From assembly GCA_049515175.1 (NCBI GenBank), contig JBEKUI010000111.1, forward strand, positions 1-13,248: DNA of 13,248 nucleotides. Direction: 5' to 3'. Both the position numbers and the translations under genes were made by a program. Below, piece after piece: positions 1 through 7,787 of the stretch; the stretch's first letter is position 1; the number at the start of each line of letters is the position of its first letter. The stretch comes from JACQNR01 sp049515175 (GTDB lineage Bacteria; Acidobacteriota; Terriglobia; UBA7540). The notes under the pieces were generated by a model, which saw only the letters and a list, made by a program, of their open reading frames with translations, had not been told where the DNA came from and did not search any database.

Positions 1-72
1 GAGCCCCAGCTTCCACCCGCGCCACGAGAACGAAATTGGTAAAGAAATTTTAGCTGCAGGTCGGGCTCTCAC
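1..72 (-). CDS. possible start of a further operon gene, cut by window edge
   Basis: A GTG at 72-70 overlaps the TGA of the reductase gene as GTGA, exactly the arrangement seen between gmd and the reductase. The frame is open for 24 codons to the window edge and begins MRARPAAKISLP. No Shine-Dalgarno sequence is visible and the peptide is too short to assign, so this is only a candidate next gene of the polysaccharide operon. It could equally be non-coding sequence after the last gene. Confidence 0.2.
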   Translation of the reverse strand, partial: MRARPAAKISLPISFSWRGWKLGL

Positions 73-1037
73 TTCGTCGGCGCAGCGGACAGCCGTTCGA
101 CCCAATCCTGTTTCAAATCTTGGAGCGCCTGTCCCAGGGAGAACTCGCGTTTCCAACCGACAGAAGACTCCGCCTTGGACGTGTCTCCCCACACTGACGG
201 CGACTCACTGGGGCGCAAGCGCGCGGGGTCGACGACGACTTCTACGGAGGCCGAGATCGTTCGCAGTAGCGTCTGCAGGATCTCTTCGATGGGGAAAGCC
301 CGGCCAGCCCCCAACTGATATACCTCCCCCGGTACTCCCTTCTCGAGCAGGAGGTGGTAGCCGCGGATGATATCGCGGACGTCCGAGAAATCGCGCTCAA
401 CCTTGAGATTGCCCACCGTGATTCGAGGCGGCCGCAGTCCCAACTCGATCTCGGCGATTTGCCGGGCGAAATCCGAGCAGACGAATGTCGACGCCTGGCG
501 CGGGCCGGTGTGGTTGAACGGCCTCACCCGGACGATTGCCATGCCCTCGCACTTAAAGAACTGGTAGGCCAGCATTTCGCCCGCTGCCTTGCTGGCCGCA
601 TAAGGATTGGCTGGGCGCAACGGCATCTCCTCCCTCAGGGGAAGGGCGCTCGCGCCGACTTCGCCATACACCTCCGACGAGCTGACGAACAGGAACCGGA
701 GGTCCCTGCTGAGCTGCCGGCAGGCCAGCAACAAATTGAGCGTTCCCAGGAAATTCACTTCGTAGGTGAGCGCAGGATTGCGCATGGACTCGGAAGGAGA
801 AGAGAGAGCCGCTAGGTGAAAGACGCGGTCGGGGGTGCAGCTGCAAACTCGGTTGGCAATACCTTCGGCGTCACGTAGATCTCCGCGCAGGAGACGCACA
901 TCTCCGAGCAGGTGGCGGATGTTTCCCAAGTCCTCCTCTTCCGCCGCCAAAACGGTGGCCTCCCACCCCAGCCCCAGGAGCCACTCGGTAAGGTGCGACC
1001 CCGCGAAACCCGCGCCCCCCGTAACCAGAGCCTTCAC
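69..1037 (-). CDS. rmd: GDP-4-dehydro-6-deoxy-D-mannose reductase-like SDR
   Basis: An extended short-chain dehydrogenase/reductase of 322 residues, the normal family length. It shows the nucleotide-binding GGAGFAG at residues 7-13, the catalytic Ser in SSSEVYG (119-125) and the Tyr-Lys pair in PYAASK (Y146, K150). The RPFNHTGPRQ segment (about 172-181) is typical of the GDP-mannose dehydratase/RMD group. The expected reaction is NAD(P)H reduction of GDP-4-keto-6-deoxy-mannose to GDP-D-rhamnose in the cytoplasm. The start is a GTG that overlaps the gmd stop by four bases (GTGA), with GGAG nine bases upstream, so the two are probably translationally coupled. The position directly after gmd supports the pathway. 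A related epimerase/dehydratase acting on the same keto-sugar cannot be excluded from sequence alone. Confidence 0.85.
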   Translation of the reverse strand: MKALVTGGAGFAGSHLTEWLLGLGWEATVLAAEEEDLGNIRHLLGDVRLLRGDLRDAEGIANRVCSCTPDRVFHLAALSSPSESMRNPALTYEVNFLGTLNLLLACRQLSRDLRFLFVSSSEVYGEVGASALPLREEMPLRPANPYAASKAAGEMLAYQFFKCEGMAIVRVRPFNHTGPRQASTFVCSDFARQIAEIELGLRPPRITVGNLKVERDFSDVRDIIRGYHLLLEKGVPGEVYQLGAGRAFPIEEILQTLLRTISASVEVVVDPARLRPSESPSVWGDTSKAESSVGWKREFSLGQALQDLKQDWVERLSAAPTK

Positions 1038-2038
1038 CGCGCCGTCTCCAAGCCACTCGGGGAATTGAAGCCCCTTTTCAGCCTGGCCAAGTCCTCGTCC
1101 ACCATTATGCGGACGAGTTCCTCAAAGCTGACCTTGGGCTGCCAGCCAAGTTCCCGTCGGGCGCGCGAAAAATCTCCGCGCAGATGATGAACTTCCGCCG
1201 GCCGGAGGTGAGCCGCATCAACCTCAACATGATCGCAGTAATCCAGCCCCAGGTGCTGGAACGCAACTTCCAGGAGGCGGCGCACGGTGTGTGTGACTCC
1301 CGTTGCAATAACATAGTCGCGAGGCTTGTCGTGCTGAAGCATCATCCACATCGCCTCGACGTAATCCCCGGCGTACCCCCAGTCGCGCTCCGCGTCCAGG
1401 TTACCCATCTTGAGTCTTTTCTGAAGTCCCAGTTTGATCCGCGCCGCACCGTAGCTCACCTTGCGTGTGACGAATTCAAATCCCCGGCGCGGGGACTCGT
1501 GGTTGAATAGAATTCCCGAAACCGCGTAGAGATTGTAGCTTTCCCGGTAATTGACCGTAATCCAGTGCCCGTAGAGCTTGGCGACCCCATAGGGGCTGCG
1601 CGGGTAGAAGGGAGTATCTTCGGTCTGTGGCGACTCCCGCACCATCCCGAACATTTCGCTGGATGAAGCCTGGTAAAACCGGACCGAGGGATCCACGACT
1701 CGGACGGCCTCAAGAATGCGTGTTACCCCCAGGGCCGTGAACTCGCCGGTGAGCACTGGTTGGTTCCAGGAAGTGGGAACGAAGGATTGGGAGGCAAGAT
1801 TATAGACTTCCTGCGGTCGGGATTCTTTCAATGCACTGATCAGGGAGTTCTGGTCGAGGAGATCGCCCGGGAGCAATTCGATCTTGTCCTGCAAGTGCAC
1901 TAAGCGCTCGAAGTTGACCGTACTGCTTCGCCGAACGAGGCCGAAGACTTTGTACCCCTTCGCGAGCAGGAACTCCGCCAGATAAGAACCGTCCTGACCT
2001 GTAATTCCGGTTATCAATGCGACTTTTTCCACAGCCAC
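1034..2038 (-). CDS. gmd: GDP-mannose 4,6-dehydratase
   Basis: A 334-residue dehydratase that converts GDP-D-mannose to GDP-4-dehydro-6-deoxy-D-mannose, the entry step to GDP-D-rhamnose, GDP-fucose and similar sugars. Signature features are GITGQDGSYL (residues 11-20), LVRRSST (34-40), the active-site ASSSEMFG (124-131), Tyr150-Lys154 in SPYGVAK, and LFNHESPRRG. The listed start is a GTG; a second GTG two codons in (position 2032, protein MEKVALITG) has GAGG five bases upstream and is the better real start. The gene is followed by the reductase with a GTGA overlap, and preceded after 115 bp by a family 4 glycosyltransferase. Identification is very secure. Confidence 0.95.
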   Translation of the reverse strand: MAVEKVALITGITGQDGSYLAEFLLAKGYKVFGLVRRSSTVNFERLVHLQDKIELLPGDLLDQNSLISALKESRPQEVYNLASQSFVPTSWNQPVLTGEFTALGVTRILEAVRVVDPSVRFYQASSSEMFGMVRESPQTEDTPFYPRSPYGVAKLYGHWITVNYRESYNLYAVSGILFNHESPRRGFEFVTRKVSYGAARIKLGLQKRLKMGNLDAERDWGYAGDYVEAMWMMLQHDKPRDYVIATGVTHTVRRLLEVAFQHLGLDYCDHVEVDAAHLRPAEVHHLRGDFSRARRELGWQPKVSFEELVRIMVDEDLARLKRGFNSPSGLETAR

Positions 2039-2153
2039 CTCGGATCAGATTCGACTTGCCAGGAATGTCGCCTCGGCGACGGGTCTCTCTCTGCAAGCCG
2101 CGGCTTTCCCAGCTGCCGGATTGTCGGCCTTCCCGTGCTTGCGCCGACTCTAC

Positions 2154-3287
2154 TCAAACCTCACCTGCCAAGACTTGCTTATAAAGCCGGAAGGTTCGCT
2201 CCGCCATGACTTCCACAGTAAATTCTTGCAGCACGCGCTTGCGGCCGTTCTCGCCAAATCTGCCTCGAAGATCGGCGTCGCTCAGCAGCCTGCTAATGGC
2301 GTTCGCCAGCGCTTCGGAATTGGCCACTGGCACGGTGAATCCCGTCTCTCCATCCAGACTCACGTACGGAACCCCGGTTGCGAGCCACGTGTTCACCACG
2401 GGTTTCCGGCAGGCCATCGCTTCGAGCTGCACCATCCCAAAGGCTTCACTGGGATGGGTCGAGGGCAGCACGAACACATCGCAAGCATGAAAAAAGGCCT
2501 TGAGTTGCCGGTCGTCCAATCGACCCAGAAAGCAAACACGATCCGCGATGCCCAGCTCGAAGGCCTGGCGCTCGAGAGTCGCGCGCAAAGCCCCCTCCCC
2601 AGCCACCAGGAGCTTCCCGGCAACGGCTGCCATCGCAGCGATGAGATGCTGCAGCCCCTTATAATACACGAGCCTTCCCACGAACAGCACCAGCTTGTCA
2701 CCGTGCGTGTAACGAATCTTTTGCGCCTCGCGCGCGAGAGCCTCATCCAGGTCGTACCGGCGAATATCGATTCCCGGCGGGATGGCGTGGCACTTGTGCG
2801 CTCGCGCGGCGAGAAGCTCCGAAGAGCGTTCAGCGCCGGGATAGATCAGGATGATCGCCCGAACTCGGTCGAGGACCCGCTCGAGAAATGGCCGATAAAC
2901 TCGTGCCAGCAACTTCTGACGAACGATCGCGCTGTACCAGGTGAAGACCATCTTCTTGCCCGGATTGAAGAGAAGCGCCGAAAGCTCGCCCAGGGGGAAA
3001 GGGTGGTGCAGGTGGACGAGGTCGGAGTCCCGCACCATCTTGCGCAGCAGAAAGGGATAACTCAGCGATACGGGCATGGAGAGCCAGATACCCAGCGACC
3101 CAGCGCGCGCCACCCTCACGCCGTTGACCGTGTCGCGCGAGCCTCGCCCGCGCGGCTGGCAAACGAGAACGTCCAATTCACAGCGGCCGCGAATCTGTTC
3201 GGCAAGATTCTGCAGAACGGTCTCTACTCCGCCGATATAGGGGTAATACAGCTTGTTGACCTGAAGAATTCGCGGAAGATCGCCCAT
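2154..3287 (-). CDS. glycosyltransferase family 4 (GT-B fold)
   Basis: A 377-residue GT4 glycosyltransferase, normal length. The N-terminal half has the acceptor-side start PRILQVNKLYYPYIGGVE with the glycine-rich loop. The C-terminal half has LVLFVGRLVYYKGLQHLIAA, LLVAGEG and VFVLPSTHPSEAFGMVQLEA, which contains the EX7E-type donor-binding motif (E-A-F-G-x3-L-E). It probably transfers a sugar, perhaps the GDP-D-rhamnose made by the next two genes, onto a growing polysaccharide at the cytoplasmic face of the membrane. No membrane segment is visible. The ATG start gives the family-typical N-terminus, but no clear Shine-Dalgarno sequence precedes it. Donor and linkage cannot be read from sequence. 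Confidence 0.92.
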   Translation of the reverse strand: MGDLPRILQVNKLYYPYIGGVETVLQNLAEQIRGRCELDVLVCQPRGRGSRDTVNGVRVARAGSLGIWLSMPVSLSYPFLLRKMVRDSDLVHLHHPFPLGELSALLFNPGKKMVFTWYSAIVRQKLLARVYRPFLERVLDRVRAIILIYPGAERSSELLAARAHKCHAIPPGIDIRRYDLDEALAREAQKIRYTHGDKLVLFVGRLVYYKGLQHLIAAMAAVAGKLLVAGEGALRATLERQAFELGIADRVCFLGRLDDRQLKAFFHACDVFVLPSTHPSEAFGMVQLEAMACRKPVVNTWLATGVPYVSLDGETGFTVPVANSEALANAISRLLSDADLRGRFGENGRKRVLQEFTVEVMAERTFRLYKQVLAGEV

Positions 3288-3391
3288 ATTTCAAGGACAG
3301 CTATGTTGCCTCAGAAGGTTCCGCCCCGGCAAGCTGCGATTTGCCGACGCCCGGTCTCGCCTCAACCCGCCTGGTTTCGCCGCCGTACAAT

Positions 3392-4150
3392 TCAACCCAG
3401 AACCATTTCACGCAGCAGTTGGAGGTAGGCCCTCCAAGTCCCCTTCCAGCGCCGTCCCGCAGCCCCCGGCCAAAGGCCGGCGACCATCACGGCGGGCAGG
3501 CGCACGACCAAGACGAACGCCACGACGGACTCCAACAAAAGGAAATGACCTCGGCGGAAATGCTCTGCCGCGTACCGGAGCATACTCTGGAAGCGCAGGA
3601 GAGAACGGGACGCCTCTCCCAGCGGCTTGCTGCTTTCCCCTCCGTGATGGAGAATCTTCGCCTCCGGCACATACCACAATTCCCAGCCGGCCTCGAACGC
3701 GCGGGCACAAAAATCAACATCCTCGTACCAGAAGCGGTAGCGCTCGTCGAGGAGTCCAGTGCCTTCGAAGACCTCACGCCTCACCAGCAGACATGCCCCC
3801 GGAAGTTGCTCCATGCGATAAGGCATTTCGGGATTCCAATTCCGCGCGAGCGGCCCTCGCCGGATCCGGTTGCGCCGCGAGAGGCGGTTCAGCCAAAGCA
3901 GGTCCGCCGCCATTGAGGCCAGACTCGGAAGCGAAACCGGATAGTAGGTGTACTGCGTGGACCCGTCGGCATTGAGCAAGCGGCCCGCCGCCATTCCTGC
4001 CTTGGGGTGCTGATCTAGAAAGTGCACTAGACGTTCAACCGCGTCGGACTCCAGCACGGCATCGTTGTTAAGAAGCAAAAAGTACCGGCCGCGGCCACGG
4101 ACGATAGCCTGATTGTTGCCCTTGGCATAACCCGTATTTTCATTGTTGAC
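3392..4150 (-). pseudogene. glycosyltransferase family 2, N-terminus missing
   Basis: The GT2 frame is open from the junction at 4150 to a TGA at 3392, about 252 residues. It starts inside the domain at VNNENTGYAKGNNQAI, then RYFLLLNNDAVLE, where NND takes the place of the DXD metal/nucleotide motif. It continues through MAAGRLLNADGS, ACLLVRREVFEGTGLLDERYRFWYEDVDFCARA and ILHHGGESS. This is the WbbL-like rhamnosyltransferase pattern. The C-terminal part has a hydrophobic stretch (SVVAFVLVVRLPAVMVAGLW) that may bind the membrane. The first Rossmann strand and the usual DNASxD segment, about 55-70 residues, are absent because the sequence upstream of 4150 belongs to a methyltransferase gene in another frame. 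A TTG at 4078 could initiate a 228-residue remnant, but it would lack the nucleotide-binding half. Confidence 0.85.
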
Positions 4151-4590
4151 AGGGTGCGGACCCCATGCTCCGCCTCCGCAACTCGAGCCACGTTCACCGC
4201 CGGCTCGATGCCCAGCACCCTAATCCCCCGTTTGCGATAGTACTGAAGCAGGTAGCCGTCATTGCTCCCGATCTCGACGACGAGGCTCTCCCCAGCTAGT
4301 TGGCGGGACTGGATCATGTGGCTAGCTATCTGCTCCGCCTGCCGCAGAACCGTGTCGGAAAAAGATGAGAAGTACAAATAGTGGCGGAAGAGCCTCTCGG
4401 GCGGCACCGTATCGAGGAGCTGCAGGAGCGAGCAACTCGGGCAGAAGGACAGGTCGAGAGGCAGGAAGTCCTCCGGCTCATCCAGCTGTGAGGCGCTGAG
4501 CAAGGCGTTAGCCAGAGGAGTGCAACCCAACGACAACACGACTCGCAAGTCGCTGCTTCCGCAGGACCGGCAGGACCCAACTTTGCTCAT
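4027..4590 (-). pseudogene. zinc-site C-methyltransferase, 3' truncated and fused out of frame to GT2
   Basis: From ATG 4590 (AGGG upstream) the first 147 codons, to about 4150, encode a class I SAM methyltransferase of the sugar C-methyltransferase type. There is an N-terminal zinc site (C7, C10, C50, C53), then LFRHYLYFSSFSDTVL, then the SAM-binding VVEIGSNDGYLL (104-115) and LGIEPAVNVARVAE. Such proteins are usually around 400 residues, so about 260 C-terminal residues are lost. After GVRTL the frame enters the glycosyltransferase gene in the wrong frame and adds about 41 meaningless residues before a stop at 4027. An in-frame extension to 4716 exists, but the zinc motif just after ATG 4590 argues for that start. 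It is the first gene of the polysaccharide operon and presumably methylated a nucleotide sugar when intact. Confidence 0.82.
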
Positions 4591-4967
4591 CAACCCTGTG
4601 TCTTTGTTTGTGGCTTCTTCAATCAAGTAAATGTGTGCTCCCAACGAGGAGGTGACAGTGCATCGTGCTGCCAGGGCACCACCGCCCAGCCTCCGACGAG
4701 CAGATTCTTTCGGCACGGAAAGCCACGATCCGTCAGAGTGTGTTCAGACTCCCCGCCGGCCCCACAGACTACGCCATGGCCAACCGATTATCCGCGTTCT
4801 GCATTCAGAACGGAAGCCCTCCATGCAGCCTGGCCCACCTAGACTTGAGGAGAATCGTCGGAGACGGACTCTCTCTTCCCTTGCGCTCTCAGCGGAAGGC
4901 CGCGTAGAAGGCATACCCTGAAAGGAGGGGAACTTGTTTGCGCCGCGCAGGCAATTGGCTCCCTGGC
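4591..4967. other. gene-free stretch upstream of the polysaccharide operon
   Basis: About 377 bases lie between the methyltransferase start and the end of the small unknown gene. Short frames exist on both strands, but none has a convincing start, composition or recognisable motif. It should contain the operon's promoter, reading toward position 1, but I found no well-formed -35/-10 pair and no clear terminator. A 13-bp sequence at 4899-4911 (GCCGCGTAGAAGG) recurs at 5393-5405 on the other side of the unknown gene. Confidence 0.4.
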
Positions 4968-5312
4968 TCAGAAAAAACCCAGCCGCCGGGCAAGGGCGCG
5001 CAATTCTTCGCCACTCATCCGCAGTTCCGCCAATGTAGCATCGTAACCCCGCTCCAGCACAGTCCGGAGGTGGGCAGCGGCAATCTCTGCCAACTGCTGA
5101 TCCGTCAAGCGACGCTGCTCAAGCTCCCGCAATTCCGTCAGCGTGGCGCAGGGGATGGAAACGATGACTTCCCGGCCTGCAACAAAGAAGAAACAGTCGA
5201 TGGTGTCGCTGTGCCGGGTGGCGATCCCCGAAGCTAAATGCACAAAACGCACCTGCAAGGATTGCGCAAGAACCTTCGAACTGATCTCAAAAGGAGTCAC
5301 CAAATAGCTCAT
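4968..5312 (-). CDS. small unknown protein, 114 aa
   Basis: I do not recognise a family. The best start is ATG 5312 (MSYLVTPFEISSKVL), preceded by TAAGG at suitable spacing; a GTG six codons upstream (5330) is an alternative. The first half looks like beta-strands around HLASGIATRHSDTIDCFFFVAGREVIVSIP. The second half is strongly helical, with two charged helices (LTELRELEQRRLTDQQLAEIAA and LAELRMSGEELRALARRLG), and the protein ends in GFF. There are no signal peptide or membrane segments. A TATAAT hexamer upstream (5372-5367 on this strand) suggests its own promoter. The amino-acid composition looks protein-like and the frame is clean, so I think it is a real cytoplasmic protein. It stands alone between the polysaccharide operon and the phosphatase gene. 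Confidence 0.6.
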   Translation of the reverse strand: MSYLVTPFEISSKVLAQSLQVRFVHLASGIATRHSDTIDCFFFVAGREVIVSIPCATLTELRELEQRRLTDQQLAEIAAAHLRTVLERGYDATLAELRMSGEELRALARRLGFF

Positions 5313-5366
5313 AGATAATGCCTTAGACACCGCCTTGGGGTTTCAGATCCAAGGAGGGAACCTTGC

Positions 5367-5372
5367 ATTATA
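5367..5372 (-). promoter_or_regulatory. candidate -10 box of the small unknown gene
   Basis: On the minus strand this reads TATAAT, a perfect sigma-70 -10 hexamer, 54 bases before ATG 5312. The -35 side is poor: no good TTGACA-like sequence lies 16-18 bases upstream, so the promoter is tentative. Confidence 0.3.
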
Positions 5373-5475
5373 AGCCATTCTTTCCCGTCATAGCCGCGTA
5401 GAAGGACTTAGAATTTTTGGTGCAACCCGGCAACGGAGGCAAGCATCTCACGAAACAACCTAACACTTGTGACTA

Positions 5476-5519
5476 CCTGGGCGAGTGGGCGGTGCAAAGG
5501 GCAACCAGGCCACCCACTC
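5476..5519. repeat. imperfect inverted repeat in the intergenic region
   Basis: GAGTGGGCGG at 5483-5492 faces CCACCCACTC at 5510-5519, a 10-bp stem with one mismatch and a 17-base loop. A second pair, CCTGG (5476-5480) and CCAGG (5505-5509), crosses it rather than nesting. No T-tract follows on either strand, so it does not look like a simple terminator. It could be an operator or an RNA structure ahead of the phosphatase gene. Confidence 0.3.
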
Positions 5520-5594
5520 CCCTTCCCTCCCCGGCGCCCACAATGGAAAATCTCAAGACTTGATTTCTGCTACTTTGCCCCCTCCTCCGAATAA

Positions 5595-5625
5595 TTTGCA
5601 TGCAAAACCCTGCCGAAGATATACT
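5595..5625 (+). promoter_or_regulatory. promoter-like site overlapping a 12-bp palindrome, upstream of the phosphatase gene
   Basis: A -10 hexamer TATACT (5620-5625, 5 of 6 matches) lies 18 bases after TTGCAT (5596-5601, a weak -35). The perfect palindrome TTTGCATGCAAA (5595-5606) covers the -35, a common place for a repressor or activator site. The gene's GTG start is 43 bases beyond the -10. Confidence 0.4.
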
Positions 5626-5667
5626 GACCGATTGAATTTGCGTCCTTAGGCGCGCCTTGGGCTTCGA

Positions 5668-7452
5668 GTGAAAAAGCCAGCAAAGAACCCTACAGCTCAA
5701 AAAGCTCCGCGAGCTTCCTATTCGCCCGATGGGCTGATTAAGGAGCTGGAAGACCTGGGCGGCATTCTCTCCGGGGTGCGGGAACCCAAACAGATTGCCG
5801 ACTCGCTCACGGCGCGTCTGACGGAGCGCCACGGGGCAGCCCTGGCGTGCATTTGGAAAACTCGAGAAGAATCCCCTGGTCTTGATCCCGTCAGCATAGC
5901 GGGCAAGGTCGATCTGGCTCCTGAGTTGGCGCGCCCGGGGGTCGAGGATGTGCTTCTCAGCCGGGCGGTGGCCCACCGACTTCCGCAAACCTACTCGAGC
6001 TCGGAACGGGCGGACAGTGCGCTGCTCCGATGGGCCCAGCGCCATGGCCTGAAGTTCCTGGGGACGTATCCGCTGCTGGAAGACTCGAGTGTCCAGGGTG
6101 TCTTGCTCATCGCGTGCAGCAAGCCGCCGGCAGCACCTTTACTCGCCCTGTTTCGCCTGCACGCACGCCTGGCGTCTATGGCCTTACGGGACGCCGAGGT
6201 TCTCTCCTCGACGCGTCGCAGCCTCAATCGGCTAAACCTCTTGGTAGAAGCTAGCAAGGCGTTGAGTTCGACTCTTGATCTTTCCGAGCTGCTGGGGCGC
6301 ATTTTGGAAGTGGCAAAAAGCCACACGGAAGCCGAGCGTGGAACCCTTTTCCTGGTGGATGAAGCCACGAACGAGATTTGGTCATTGATCGCCCATGGGA
6401 TGGAAAAACAGGAAATTCGCTTGCCCCTGGGCAAAGGCATCGCCGGCCACGTGGCGAAGACGGGCGAAGTCGTATTAATTCCCGACGCCTATTCGGACCC
6501 GCGATTCAATCCCGAAGTGGACAAGCGAACCGGTTACCGAACGCGGACAATCCTCTGCGTCCCCATTCGCAACAAGGCGGGGAAAGTGATCGCCGCGCTG
6601 CAGCTTCTCAACAAACAGCACGGGGCATTTGTTGAGGAAGATGCCGACTTCCTGCTGACGCTTTCGGGGCACATGGCTCTCGCTTTGGAGAACGCCCAGC
6701 TCCACCAGCAGCTCCTCGACAAGGAGCGCATGGAAAAGGAACTGGCGCTGGCGCGCGGGATCCAGCGCAGCCTGCTCCCGGAGCGCGCTCCTTCCATCGA
6801 GGGCTTCGACATCGCGCTGCTCAACGAGCCTTGTTACGCCGTGGGGGGCGACTACTACGACTTCCTTTCGCTCGGCCCGCAAACTCTGCTGACGGTCATT
6901 GCTGATGTCGAAGGCAAGGGCGTCAGCTCGGCGCTGGTGATGTCCAACTTACAGGCGACGTTGCGGGCGCTGGTACTCCACCTGCATTCGCTCGACGAAA
7001 TCGCCGAGAGCCTGAACCGGATGATCCTCACCGATACCCGGTCGCAGAAATTCCTCAGCATCTTCATCGGCCTGATCGACGTCCGCCGCAAAGGCCTTCA
7101 CTTCATCAATTGCGGCCATGTGCCCCCGGTCATCGTTCGTCCCAACCACGATCCCATTCCCCTGATGGACGGCGGCATGGTGATTGGCATGTTTGAGAAT
7201 GCCCATTACCAGCGTGGCTTCACGAGGCTGCAGCGCGCAGATGTTCTGGTGCTGTGTACGGACGGAATTACCGAGGCGATGAATACGGTGCAGGACGAGT
7301 ACGGAATGGAGCGCCTGATCGAGTGCGTCCAGCGCATGGCCGATCATGGCGCAACGGATATCGTCACCGCCGTGAGTACCGACGTCGCCCGCTTCTCCCG
7401 CCACGGGACTCATCTGGACGACAAGGTCATGATTGTGATCAAGGTCCTGTAA
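5668..7452 (+). CDS. GAF-domain PP2C/SpoIIE-type protein serine phosphatase
   Basis: A 594-residue cytoplasmic signalling protein. Residues about 30-175 look like a divergent GAF domain. Residues about 188-345 are a good GAF domain (RGTLFLVDEATNEIW, LPLGKGIAGHVAKTGE, ILCVPIRNKAGKVIAALQLLN). Residues 345-372 form the helical linker ELALARGIQRSLLP typical of RsbU-like phosphatases. The PP2C domain (375-594) keeps its metal ligands: D395 in GGDYYD, D413 in ADVEGKG, D532 in CTDGITEA and D584/D585 near the end. It should dephosphorylate a phosphoserine protein, classically an anti-sigma-factor antagonist, in response to a ligand bound by GAF; no such partner is in the window. The GTG start is the only one before an upstream in-frame TAG, and no strong Shine-Dalgarno sequence is seen. 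No membrane segments are present. Confidence 0.95.
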   Translation: MKKPAKNPTAQKAPRASYSPDGLIKELEDLGGILSGVREPKQIADSLTARLTERHGAALACIWKTREESPGLDPVSIAGKVDLAPELARPGVEDVLLSRAVAHRLPQTYSSSERADSALLRWAQRHGLKFLGTYPLLEDSSVQGVLLIACSKPPAAPLLALFRLHARLASMALRDAEVLSSTRRSLNRLNLLVEASKALSSTLDLSELLGRILEVAKSHTEAERGTLFLVDEATNEIWSLIAHGMEKQEIRLPLGKGIAGHVAKTGEVVLIPDAYSDPRFNPEVDKRTGYRTRTILCVPIRNKAGKVIAALQLLNKQHGAFVEEDADFLLTLSGHMALALENAQLHQQLLDKERMEKELALARGIQRSLLPERAPSIEGFDIALLNEPCYAVGGDYYDFLSLGPQTLLTVIADVEGKGVSSALVMSNLQATLRALVLHLHSLDEIAESLNRMILTDTRSQKFLSIFIGLIDVRRKGLHFINCGHVPPVIVRPNHDPIPLMDGGMVIGMFENAHYQRGFTRLQRADVLVLCTDGITEAMNTVQDEYGMERLIECVQRMADHGATDIVTAVSTDVARFSRHGTHLDDKVMIVIKVL

Positions 7453-7483
7453 GGACGCCGGCAGGCCTTGGCACTTCGAAGTC

Positions 7484-7741
7484 TCAATCCCCCGCCAATT
7501 TCAACCGCACCTGTGCTCCCTGCCCGAACTTCCGCGTCATCCAATCTTCCATGTCGGCTTGCAGCGCTGGGAGGTCCACTTGAAACCCAGTCTCCAGGAT
7601 TCCGTCGGCGGTAGGCAGAGTTTCATCAAACGCCGCGCGTCCCGTAAAACTGCGCATCGAGTAACTGTCGAGCCACGCGAGTGGGCAGGGCCTTGGCTCG
7701 CCGGGGGCCACCACTTCAACTCGAATCTTGCGCGCAAACAC
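7484..7741 (-). CDS. small unknown protein downstream of the cpsB-like gene
   Basis: An 85-residue frame starting at GTG 7741 (MFARKIRVEVVAPG), with GAGG nine bases upstream, ending VRLKLAGD. I do not recognise the family. It is mixed alpha/beta with a tryptophan-containing acidic helix (LPALQADMEDWMTRKFG) and no signal or membrane segment. It begins 46 bases after the stop of the CpsB-like phosphatase on the same strand, so they probably share a transcript. The frame stays open upstream (RWWRVFARK), so the true start could lie earlier at a non-standard codon. It ends 31 bases from the convergent phosphatase gene. Confidence 0.5.
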   Translation of the reverse strand: MFARKIRVEVVAPGEPRPCPLAWLDSYSMRSFTGRAAFDETLPTADGILETGFQVDLPALQADMEDWMTRKFGQGAQVRLKLAGD

Positions 7742-7787
7742 TCGCCACCACCTCGCGGTTGAATGGAGGGCGCTCTCCCTACCCTGC

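Noticed and set aside
2121..3428. A 435-codon plus-strand open frame opposite the GT4 gene
   Set aside because: It is antisense to a clear glycosyltransferase. Its translation has no domain, is rich in His/Arg/Gln as expected of a shadow frame in GC-rich DNA, and lacks a ribosome site.
3341..3916. A 191-codon plus-strand open frame opposite the GT2 gene
   Set aside because: A shadow of the GT2 coding sequence, with a composition typical of antisense frames.
4600..4720. A possible sigma-54 (-24/-12) promoter, TGGCA...TGCA, on the minus strand upstream of the methyltransferase
   Set aside because: The GG-to-GC spacing is nine bases instead of the required ten, and the -12 element is incomplete.
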